Part shown: piece after piece, positions 1-4,524 of the stretch
How the letters are laid out: each line of letters starts with the position of its first letter
Position numbering within the stretch: position 1 is the stretch's first letter
NCBI GenBank assembly: GCA_944391365.1
Contig: CALXTH010000105.1
Coordinates: 1-7,484, forward strand
Origin: an uncultured Alphaproteobacteria bacterium
GTDB taxonomy: Bacteria; Pseudomonadota; Alphaproteobacteria; RF32; CAG-239
DNA length: 7,484 nt
Direction of reading: 5' to 3'
Translations under genes and position numbers: made by a program
The notes under the pieces: model-generated
Seen by the model: only the letters and a program-made list of their open reading frames with translations
Told to the model about the DNA's origin: nothing
Database searches by the model: none

Positions 1-2
1 GC

Positions 3-101
3 TTGTTAAAACAGCAAACCTACCGCCGCAAACTGGCAAATGCAACCAAAAAAGCCGTCGATGACTATTTTGAAAATATGCAACACGCTTCTTTGTTCTA
101 A
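3..101 (+). CDS. C-terminal end of an unidentified protein (partial)
   Basis: An open frame enters from the left edge and gives 32 residues before a TAA at 99-101. The peptide contains YRRKLANATKKAVDDYFENM, a charged amphipathic helix ending in a short tail, HASLF. It looks like a real protein end rather than noise: lysine-, alanine- and aspartate-rich with no rare-residue clusters. The spacing of the helix (RKLA..TKKAV.DYF) faintly resembles the last helix of Amidase_3-type N-acetylmuramoyl-L-alanine amidases, but 32 residues are too few to assign a family. The gene runs towards the convergent gene at 201-962, with a strong palindrome (159-196) between them. Confidence 0.5.
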   Translation: MLKQQTYRRKLANATKKAVDDYFENMQHASLF

Positions 102-158
102 AAGAACAACCCTTTATTTAATAGGAAATATTTTGTCTTGTATAAAATATTATTTTTT

Positions 159-196
159 TGTAAAGGAAGGAGAGAAATTTCTCTCCTTCCTTTACA
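159..196. terminator. Bidirectional hairpin between convergent genes
   Basis: This is a perfect 38-bp palindrome. TGTAAAGGAAGGAGAGAAA is followed at once by its exact reverse complement, so each arm has 19 bases with no spacer; as RNA the central A/U pairs would open into a loop. It begins 5 nt past the stop codon of the minus-strand gene ending at 201 and lies about 57 nt past the stop of the plus-strand gene ending at 101. Neither side has a clean U tract after the stem: the minus-strand transcript reads A7 and the plus strand reads GAUUUU. The call as a shared terminator or mRNA-end protector rests on position and stem strength. Confidence 0.6.
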
Positions 197-200
197 GATT

Positions 201-962
201 TTACCAAGAAGTTAAAGCAGGAACTAATATAGAACGCGCATAGTGAGCTCTCGCGGCTCCAATTTCGGCACCTGAACTGCCATCAGCCATAGACATAAAA
301 TAAATATTAAAATCATTTGGCCTGTTGACAAAGGTAGACGACCAATAATAATCATTTTCAGATATTTTTTGTCCTCCATGAGCTGTAAGTAAAGTATTAA
401 GGGATGATTTATGAGCATAAATAGCAAGTAATTGCTGTTTTGAAGGAAGAATAGCTTCAAGATCATCGCAAAAATAAAAATCACGACTTAAATTTGCTAA
501 TACTCCCTGAGAAGAAAAACCCAAATCCTTCATACCGATATAAAAATTCATATCACCAGATTTAACTGCGACAACTTTGCCATTACAATAATATAGATCA
601 CCATCAGCACCATTTATAATCTCTGTTACCAGACAACTTCCGTCTTTCCACGCATAGCCGCTTGCACACGCGCATTGAGTATATTTGCCACCACAGGCAG
701 AGCCTGCGCCACCGGCGTAGCCGGTACCCGTGCATGTTAAAGTAAAGCCAAGTTCTTGACAAAGCTTGTCTCTGACTTCCTCCTCATTTGCACCCAAACA
801 AGCCCACTTGTTGCCGAACGGGCATTTGACACCTTTCCCACCGTTACAAGTTGTTTCAGTGTAACCCAAAGTCACACAATCCTGCGTCGCGACACACTGG
901 GCAAAAGTTAAAGTTGGTAAAAAGGACAGAGAAGTCCCTAAAAGTAAAAATTTAATTTTCAT
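201..962 (-). CDS. Exported cysteine-rich protein with DUF1566-like C-terminal domain
   Basis: A 253-residue protein. The start at 962 (ATG) is chosen over an upstream in-frame codon at 1010 because GAGG lies 8-9 nt before it, a typical signal peptide begins there (MKIKF, hydrophobic LLLGTSLSFLPTLTF, cleavage near TFA-Q22), and the upstream codon lies inside the promoter. Residues 23-126 hold twelve cysteines (23, 29, 39, 47, 55, 68, 77, 90, 97, 99, 110, 126) with glycine-rich spacing such as CNGGKGVKCPFGN and a CACASGY..KDGSC EGF-like stretch; a thirteenth is C165. The C-terminal third carries LPSKQQLLAIY, DYYWSST and a final RSILVPA, matching the pattern of DUF1566/FISUMP-like domains (LPtk.EL..l, YWSST, .RPVr). 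Role unknown; a disulfide-stabilised periplasmic or surface protein is likely. Codon use is AT-richer at the 3' end than in neighbouring genes. Confidence 0.85.
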   Translation of the reverse strand: MKIKFLLLGTSLSFLPTLTFAQCVATQDCVTLGYTETTCNGGKGVKCPFGNKWACLGANEEEVRDKLCQELGFTLTCTGTGYAGGAGSACGGKYTQCACASGYAWKDGSCLVTEIINGADGDLYYCNGKVVAVKSGDMNFYIGMKDLGFSSQGVLANLSRDFYFCDDLEAILPSKQQLLAIYAHKSSLNTLLTAHGGQKISENDYYWSSTFVNRPNDFNIYFMSMADGSSGAEIGAARAHYARSILVPALTSW

Positions 963-1000
963 GACACACCTCTTTAATGATACAGTTTCATACAAAGACA

Positions 1001-1029
1001 AGTATACCATAATTAAATTTTATTGTAAA
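1001..1029 (-). promoter_or_regulatory. Sigma70-like promoter of the cysteine-rich protein gene
   Basis: On the minus strand TTTACA (1024-1029) and TATACT (1001-1006) are separated by exactly 17 bp. TGG directly precedes the -10, giving an extended -10 (TGnTATACT). Initiation near 994-996 would leave a 5' leader of about 33 nt containing the GAGG ribosome site. Confidence 0.65.
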
Positions 1030-1066
1030 TTATAAATTCAAAATAAAACCTAAAATTTTGACAAAT

Positions 1067-1095
1067 AAAAAATCCCGTGTTCTTAAAACACAGGA
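1067..1095 (-). terminator. Rho-independent terminator of the predicted small RNA
   Basis: Minus-strand RNA reads UCCUGUGUU, loop UUAAG, AACACGGGA, then six U. The stem is 9 bp with a single G-U wobble (bases 1073-1081 with 1087-1095) and the U run is the complement of 1067-1072. This is the most canonical intrinsic terminator in the window and fixes the direction of transcription as minus. Confidence 0.8.
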
Positions 1096-1136
1096 CATTC
1101 AACAGCAAAGCGATCGGGTGAAGCTGCGCCAGCTTC
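1091..1136 (-). repeat. Modular hairpin repeat, copy D (inside the small RNA)
   Basis: Aligned by eye without gaps to 3398-3443, this stretch matches at about 38 of 46 positions, including CAGCTTCACCC and TTTGCTGTTG on the minus strand. It ends in the 17-nt hairpin GAAGCTG-CGC-CAGCTTC (plus-strand reading, 1120-1136). Unlike the other copies it loses the rest of the leader and runs into the terminator stem. Confidence 0.7.
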
Positions 1137-1165
1137 CCACAGCCGGCTTTCCTGACTGCATAACC

Positions 1166-1194
1166 AGAATACCACAACGGAAGAGCTTTAGCAA
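1166..1194 (-). promoter_or_regulatory. Sigma70-like promoter of the predicted small RNA
   Basis: Minus strand: TTGCTA (1189-1194), 17-bp spacer, TATTCT (1166-1171). Both boxes match the consensus in four of six positions. A weaker alternative lies just upstream (TTGAAA with a TATATC 16 bp on). The position 70-90 bp upstream of a canonical terminator, with no open frame having a ribosome site, is what supports the small-RNA call. Confidence 0.5.
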
Positions 1195-1239
1195 GCACTT
1201 TTTGATATAATCACGAATTTTGGATTTTCAAGCTAACCA

Positions 1240-1267
1240 AAAGGCTCAGGATTTCTCCTGAGCCTTT
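1240..1267. terminator. Hairpin terminator, probably ending the proS transcript
   Basis: AAAGGCTCAGGA (1240-1251) and TCCTGAGCCTTT (1256-1267) form a perfect 12-bp stem with a 4-nt loop. In minus-strand RNA the loop is GAAA, a stable GNRA tetraloop, and the 3' arm ends UUUU, so it should work best for transcripts coming from proS. That would give proS a 3' untranslated region of roughly 290 nt. Confidence 0.7.
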
Positions 1268-1270
1268 ATC

Positions 1271-1303
1271 CCCTCCCTGTTGCATAGGGAGGGTCGGGGA
1301 GGG
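1271..1303. other. G-quadruplex motif with competing hairpin
   Basis: On the plus strand four G tracts (1287-1289, 1291-1293, 1296-1299, 1301-1303) are separated by 1, 2 and 1 nt, meeting the usual G3+N1-7 rule with very short loops. The first two tracts also pair with CCCTCCCT (1271-1278) as an 8-bp stem with a 7-nt loop, GTTGCAT (arms 1271-1278 and 1286-1293). The G-rich strand is the template strand for proS transcription. Confidence 0.6.
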
Positions 1304-1346
1304 TGAGAGATTTACAAACATATCAAACGAATCACACCCCACCTGT

Positions 1347-1380
1347 CCGCCCCTAGATCTTCAGGGGCGGAACCCCTGAA
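1347..1380. other. Two mutually exclusive GC-rich hairpins
   Basis: CCGCCCCT (1347-1354) can pair with AGGGGCGG (1363-1370). Alternatively TTCAGGGG (1360-1367) pairs with CCCCTGAA (1373-1380) around a CGGAA loop. The two 8-bp stems share bases 1363-1367, so only one can form at a time. The segment lies in the proS 3' region and looks like a short intergenic repeat element rather than coding DNA. Confidence 0.5.
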
Positions 1381-1383
1381 CAC

Positions 1384-1531
1384 TCCGCCAACACAATCTG
1401 AGCATCACGCCTCATTAGCCGCCGGACAACCAACGGCTAACCGATGGGATCGACCTGCCTCAGGTCGTGGCCCCACCGCCTCGGTGGCGGGTCAAGCTGC
1501 GCCAGCTTGTGCCTCAGGTCGCGCCAGATTC
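1384..1531 (-). repeat. Modular hairpin repeat array, copy A (3' side of proS)
   Basis: A 54-nt leader (1397-1450) is followed by hairpin CGACCTG-CCT-CAGGTCG (1451-1467), then CCACCG-CCT-CGGTGG (1473-1487), then CAAGCTG-CGC-CAGCTTG (1493-1509). It ends with two orphan right halves: TGCCTCAGGTCG (1510-1521), which repeats 1456-1467 exactly, and CGCCAGATTC (1522-1531). The leader matches the copy C leader (3310-3363) at 45 of 54 positions. The array ends 2 bp from the proS stop codon. No coding signature is visible. Confidence 0.75.
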
Positions 1532-1533
1532 TA

Positions 1534-3051
1534 TTAATAAGAGCGGGCATAAATAACATCGGTTGTTGCCGGCTTCCCGGTCAGAAGACAAACGCCCTCC
1601 GTTCCGCTCTGATCAAACGGAATGCAGCGAATGGTAATCTTCATTGCTTTAAGCAGCTCTTCGCTGGCCGGATCACCGCTCCATTTGCCGCGGACAAAAG
1701 CCACTTTCCCCGGTTTACCGTCTTCAATCCAAACATTAGATGCCTCAAAATATTTGGCAAATTCCTCCGGTGTCTTGATGTCGGTGCGAATATTGTGCAT
1801 CAACCGGTCTTTGGCTTTGGCAAACATGGCGGCCTGAATATCTTCCAACCGGCGGGCAATACCGGAAACAAAAGCCTCAGCCTCAATAATCTGCTTGCCC
1901 TCAGGTGTGCCGAGTTTCAGACGTTCCTTAACCATAACTTTGCCGCCCTCGGCGTCACGCATACCGATTTCACAGACAACCGGAGCGCCTTTGCGTGTCC
2001 AGTCCCAGAACATATCAACCGGCGCTTTATTGCGCTTGTCAAGCTTGATACGGATTTTCTCGCCAAACGGCAACTGGGTTTTCAGCGCGGTAATCAGCTT
2101 GTTGATATAAGCCATAACCGCATCGGTGTCTTCGGCCTTTTTGATAACCGGTACAATCACCACCTGATAAGGCGCAATTTTCGGCGGAACAACCATGCCC
2201 TCATCATCGGCATGTGTCATAATAACCCCGCCGATAAGCCGGGTAGATACACCCCATGAAGTCGTATAAGCAAACTCTGATTCATTATTTTTATTGACAA
2301 AAGAAATGTTTGCCGCTTTGGCAAAATTCTGCCCCAGAAAATGAGATGTTCCGGCTTGCAAAGCTTTACCGTCCTGCATCATGGCTTCGACACAATAAGT
2401 CTCAACGGCGCCGGGAAATTTTTCATGCTCGGGCTTACGGCCGACCAACACCGGCATAGCCAGCGTGTTCTCGCACAAATCGCGATAAGCCTCCAGCATG
2501 CGCTTGGTTTCCTCCTCAGCCTCGGCGGCAGAAGCGTGAGCCGTGTGTCCTTCCTGCCACAAAAATTCCCGCGTACGGAGGAAAAGGCGAGGGCGCATTT
2601 CCCAGCGAACAACATTGGCCCACTGATTGACCAGAACCGGCAAATCCCGATAAGACTTCACCCATTTTGAAAAAGAGTCTGCAATAATAGCCTCGGAAGT
2701 CGGACGCACGATTAAAGGTTCTTCAAGTTTGCCCTCGGGGGTCAGCTTGCCGTCTTTCATTGCCAGCCGCGAATGCGTGACAACGGCCATTTCCTTGGCA
2801 AAACCGTCAACATGCTCGGCTTCCTTTTGAAAAAAGCTCAACGGAATAAACATCGGGAAATAACAGTTTTCGTGATCTGTCTCCTTGATTTTTTCATCAA
2901 ACACATCCCGGATGCGTTCCCAAATGCCGTACCCCCACGGCTTAATAACCATACATCCCGGAGAAGACGAATTTTCAGCCATGGAGGCCTCACTGATAAC
3001 ATTCTGATACCATTCAGGATAATTTCCTGCTCTTGAATTTTTTAATCCCAT
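1534..3051 (-). CDS. proS: Prolyl-tRNA synthetase, archaeal/eukaryotic-like type
   Basis: A 505-residue class II aminoacyl-tRNA synthetase that attaches proline to tRNA-Pro in the cytosol. Motif 2 is clear: VRPTSEAII (115-123), then RWEMRPRLFLRTREFLWQEG (149-168). Proline-pocket and motif 3 residues appear as GTSHFLGQNFAK (234-245) and GGVIMTHADDEG (274-285). The anticodon-binding domain follows (about 292-400), then a C-terminal domain ending in the hallmark terminal tyrosine (ARSY). There is no bacterial editing insertion between motifs 2 and 3. This is the ProS type 3 layout; Alphaproteobacteria normally carry a form of about 440 residues. The C-terminal domain keeps only C476 and C488 as candidate ligands of a zinc site that has four cysteines in the archetype. 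The ATG at 3051 has AAGGA about 9 nt upstream and fits the family's N-terminal start. A promoter and GC-rich leader precede it. Confidence 0.96.
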   Translation of the reverse strand: MGLKNSRAGNYPEWYQNVISEASMAENSSSPGCMVIKPWGYGIWERIRDVFDEKIKETDHENCYFPMFIPLSFFQKEAEHVDGFAKEMAVVTHSRLAMKDGKLTPEGKLEEPLIVRPTSEAIIADSFSKWVKSYRDLPVLVNQWANVVRWEMRPRLFLRTREFLWQEGHTAHASAAEAEEETKRMLEAYRDLCENTLAMPVLVGRKPEHEKFPGAVETYCVEAMMQDGKALQAGTSHFLGQNFAKAANISFVNKNNESEFAYTTSWGVSTRLIGGVIMTHADDEGMVVPPKIAPYQVVIVPVIKKAEDTDAVMAYINKLITALKTQLPFGEKIRIKLDKRNKAPVDMFWDWTRKGAPVVCEIGMRDAEGGKVMVKERLKLGTPEGKQIIEAEAFVSGIARRLEDIQAAMFAKAKDRLMHNIRTDIKTPEEFAKYFEASNVWIEDGKPGKVAFVRGKWSGDPASEELLKAMKITIRCIPFDQSGTEGVCLLTGKPATTDVIYARSY

Positions 3052-3091
3052 AAGTTTATTCCTTATAAATTTTTAATATCGCAATTAAAAT

Positions 3092-3141
3092 CCCGCCGCC
3101 CCATTGCCGCAGGATATTTTCTCCGGCAGAAACCCCGCCGC
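3092..3141 (-). other. GC-rich structured leader of proS
   Basis: If transcription starts near 3150, the leader is about 100 nt. It holds two direct copies of GCGGCGGG (minus strand; complements of 3092-3099 and 3134-3141) flanking a possible hairpin TGCCG...CGGCA (3104-3108 with 3124-3128) whose inner bases GGA/TCC can also pair. I recognise no T-box or known riboswitch. It could equally be simple intergenic DNA. Confidence 0.3.
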
Positions 3142-3156
3142 AAAAAAAACAACGCC

Positions 3157-3185
3157 AATCTAACAGATTAAATTTAATTTGTGAA
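3157..3185 (-). promoter_or_regulatory. Candidate sigma70 promoter of proS
   Basis: Minus strand: TTCACA (3180-3185), 17-bp spacer, TAGATT (3157-3162). The spacer holds a 12-bp perfect palindrome, ATTAAATTTAAT (3167-3178). This is the best promoter-like pair found in the 180 bp upstream of proS. Confidence 0.45.
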
Positions 3186-3235
3186 GTAAAATATGAAGAG
3201 ATAAAATCGTTTATGATGACAGTGATGCTTTTTTA

Positions 3236-3277
3236 TGGACGGATCGCCACGCAGGCTGTCGCCTGCTCGCGATGACA
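3236..3277. repeat. REP-like imperfect palindrome (GTCATcGCGA...GGCGATCC class)
   Basis: Read on the minus strand it begins TGTCATCGCGAGCAGGC and ends GTGGCGATCC. The arms pair as ATCGC/GCGAT (3243-3247 with 3269-3273) and GCAGGC/GCCTGC (3251-3256 with 3261-3266) around a TGTC loop, with a small internal loop. The outer words match the widespread interspersed bacterial repeat of the form GTCATTGCGAG...GCAATCC, known from many proteobacteria. It lies between the bamE-side repeat array and the proS promoter. T5 follows on the plus strand. Confidence 0.6.
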
Positions 3278-3296
3278 TCCTTTTTCTCTTCACCTT

Positions 3297-3380
3297 TCCG
3301 CCAACTCTATCTGAGCATCGCGCCTCAGTAGCCGCTGAACAAGCCACCGCTAACCGACCGGATCAAACGGCGCCCGTTTG
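3297..3380 (-). repeat. Modular hairpin repeat, copy C
   Basis: It starts with TCCGCCAAC, as copy A does at 1384-1392. A 54-nt leader (3310-3363) follows, then the hairpin CAAACGG-CGC-CCGTTTG (3364-3380). The arm sequence is unrelated to the arms of the other copies, yet still perfectly self-complementary at seven bases with a triplet loop. Confidence 0.7.
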
Positions 3381-3468
3381 CGCGCCTTCATTAGCCGCCG
3401 GACAAACAACAGCAAACTGATGGGGTGAAGCTGCCTCAGCTTCCGCCGCCAGCTTGTGCCTCAGCTTC
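3381..3468 (-). repeat. Modular hairpin repeat, copy B (3' side of bamE)
   Basis: Directly joined to copy C. A leader beginning at the GCCTTCATTAGCCGCCGGAC stretch is followed by hairpin GAAGCTG-CCT-CAGCTTC (3427-3443), a CGC spacer, then two orphan right halves: CGCCAGCTTG (3447-3456, identical to 1500-1509) and TGCCTCAGCTTC (3457-3468, an exact copy of 3432-3443). It ends 16 bp from the bamE stop codon. The order of elements is the same as in copy A, minus a roughly 30-bp insertion. Confidence 0.75.
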
Positions 3469-3484
3469 CGGTGTCCGTTTGTTG

Positions 3485-3946
3485 TTACATGTTTGGATTT
3501 CTGCGGCCGGCAAACGGCATATAGGTCCCGACACCGCCAAAATAACGTTCAAAGAAACCGGGCTCATGACCGAGCGTCTGAGTCTTATCATCGCTTATCT
3601 CGACGATTTTCCCGTCTTTCTGGGTCAGCCGCTGGATGTTTTCAACATTATTTTCGTCATTAAAACGAATAACCAGAATATCCCGGCTGATTTCATCCGG
3701 CTCAAAAAAGGCAATACGTTCAACTTCGGAAGACATATAAAGCCATGTATTGCGGTCCAGCGAGATAATGCTGGAAGGCGCGCCAAGATTCGCCATCACT
3801 TCGTCCTTATTCTGTCCCTTGGCCAGTTTGCCGATTCTTTCTTCACTCGGCATATTGCCGTTGTGGGTAATAAACCAGTCATTATTGGCGCAAGAGGTTG
3901 AGAACAAGGCGATAAAAGCAACCAGACAGACTTTATTTATTGACAT
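3485..3946 (-). CDS. bamE: BamE/OmlA-type outer membrane lipoprotein
   Basis: A 153-residue predicted lipoprotein of the SmpA/OmlA (BamE) family, an accessory subunit of the BAM complex that inserts beta-barrel proteins into the outer membrane. A short signal peptide (MSINKVCLVAFIALFSTSC) ends with the probable lipidated Cys19; the lipobox is non-ideal, with serine at -3. The family core is readable: IGKLAKGQNKDEVMANLGAP (38-57) corresponds to the usual G-x-TKxEVxxxLGxP signature, followed by a strand-rich stretch TWLYMSSE and ILVIRFNDENNVENIQRL. The C-terminal FFERYFGGVGTYMPFAG resembles the FLEQLFGNVGRF-like tail of alphaproteobacterial members. It is divergent from the DUF177 gene with only 59 bp between start codons. 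The ribosome site is weak (GAAAGAAG next to ATG). Confidence 0.88.
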   Translation of the reverse strand: MSINKVCLVAFIALFSTSCANNDWFITHNGNMPSEERIGKLAKGQNKDEVMANLGAPSSIISLDRNTWLYMSSEVERIAFFEPDEISRDILVIRFNDENNVENIQRLTQKDGKIVEISDDKTQTLGHEPGFFERYFGGVGTYMPFAGRRNPNM

Positions 3947-4005
3947 CTTCTTTCAGACCTTTTAATTAATACAACAAAATAACATATAGCATAAGGAAAT
4001 AATTA
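3947..4005. promoter_or_regulatory. Divergent promoter region between bamE and the DUF177 gene
   Basis: 59 AT-rich bases separate the two start codons and must hold both promoters unless transcripts start further away. Plus strand: CATATAGCAT is a possible -10 region, and AAGGAAA (3993-3999) is a good ribosome site 6-7 nt before the ATG at 4006. Minus strand: TTGTATTAAT resembles an extended -10 element. No strong -35 was found on either side, so exact starts are not assigned. Confidence 0.4.
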
Positions 4006-4524
4006 ATGCAAAATTTTTTTTCTTATCAGATAATTGTTGATAACTTGCCGCAAAATGAACAGCATTATAAACTGCGCTGCGATGCCGGAGACCTTGAAAA
4101 AATCAAAGAAATTCTGAAAGTTCCGGGAGTTAAAAGCTTTTCTTCGGATATTTATTTAAAGTATACCAGACGGGAACATCTGCTGAAACTTTGGGGAACG
4201 GCCACAGCCGAGCTGACGCTGGAAAGCGTTGTCAGCCTGGAACTTTTTGATAAAAAATATGAAACGGCGTTTGAATTGACTTATGATACCGAGGCTACTC
4301 TGAAAAGCCAGCGGGAAGCCGAAGAGGAAATTTCAATCAACGATAATCTTCCAGATGTTGTTATCAACGGAAAGATAGACCTTGCCGATATTGCCATTGA
4401 GCAGATTGCACTGATGATGGAAGACTATCCGCGCCGGGAAGGGGAGGTTTTCAGCTTCAAATCCGAATTTACTCCGGAAGATGAGCGCAGGAATCCCTTT
4501 GCCGAACTGGCAAAACTCAAATAA
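4006..4524 (+). CDS. DUF177/YceD family protein
   Basis: A 172-residue cytosolic protein of the DUF177 (YceD) family, which is almost always encoded just before rpmF and is linked to 23S rRNA/large-subunit biogenesis. Recognisable features are the central ELTLESVVSLELFD segment, equivalent to the family's QxCVVTLEPV region, and GKIDLADIAIEQIALMMEDY (121-140). This is followed by YPRREGE and the typical terminal NPFAELAKLK. The cysteine(s) common in the central motif of other members (CxRC, or a single C) are absent: the position reads ESVVS. Length fits the alphaproteobacterial branch. A strong AAGGAAA site supports the start. It is separated from rpmF by 160 bp with its own promoter candidate, so co-transcription is not certain. 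Confidence 0.88.
   Translation: MQNFFSYQIIVDNLPQNEQHYKLRCDAGDLEKIKEILKVPGVKSFSSDIYLKYTRREHLLKLWGTATAELTLESVVSLELFDKKYETAFELTYDTEATLKSQREAEEEISINDNLPDVVINGKIDLADIAIEQIALMMEDYPRREGEVFSFKSEFTPEDERRNPFAELAKLK

Larger units (their letters stand above)
1067..1160 (-). ncRNA. Predicted small RNA, about 94 nt, family unknown
   Basis: A self-contained minus-strand transcription unit: a promoter at 1166-1194, a probable start around 1159-1161, and a Rho-independent terminator ending at about 1067. The body contains a hairpin with arms GAAGCTG and CAGCTTC around a GCG triplet (1120-1136), extendable past a mismatch, preceded by a CAGTCAGGAAAGCCGGCTG stretch that can fold back through CAG/CTG and GCC/GGC. 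No ribosome-binding site precedes the 61-codon GTG-initiated frame crossing this interval, and that frame runs through the terminator, so it is unlikely to be coding. I do not recognise an SRP, 6S, tmRNA or RNase P signature. Its 3' half (1091-1136) is homologous to the dispersed repeat at 3398-3443. Confidence 0.55.

Noticed and set aside
40..243. A 67-codon plus-strand frame at the left edge
   Set aside because: It overlaps the better partial frame ending at 101, reads through the palindrome and into the convergent gene, and has the low-complexity composition of AT-rich intergenic DNA.
1067..1160. Signal recognition particle (4.5S) RNA or another housekeeping RNA
   Set aside because: The conserved GGUCAGG..CGGAAGG.AGCA(GC) loop of SRP RNA is absent, and the sequence lacks 6S, tmRNA and RNase P signatures.
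1013..1198. A 61-codon minus-strand frame (GTG start) across the small RNA region
   Set aside because: It has no ribosome site, contains the promoter -10 box and runs straight through a canonical terminator with its U tract; composition is non-protein-like. The small RNA explains the locus better.
1384..1531. Possible CRISPR array because of short regularly arranged palindromic repeats
   Set aside because: Units are not separated by uniform unique spacers, the repeat units are diverged, and no cas genes are present in the window.
1444..2259. A 271-codon plus-strand frame opposite proS
   Set aside because: It is antisense to a clear ProRS with full motifs, starts inside the repeat array and has no recognisable domain; it is a mirror of proS codon bias.
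3425..3901. A 158-codon plus-strand frame opposite bamE
   Set aside because: It begins in the repeat array and is the complement of the BamE frame, which has a signal peptide and family signature.
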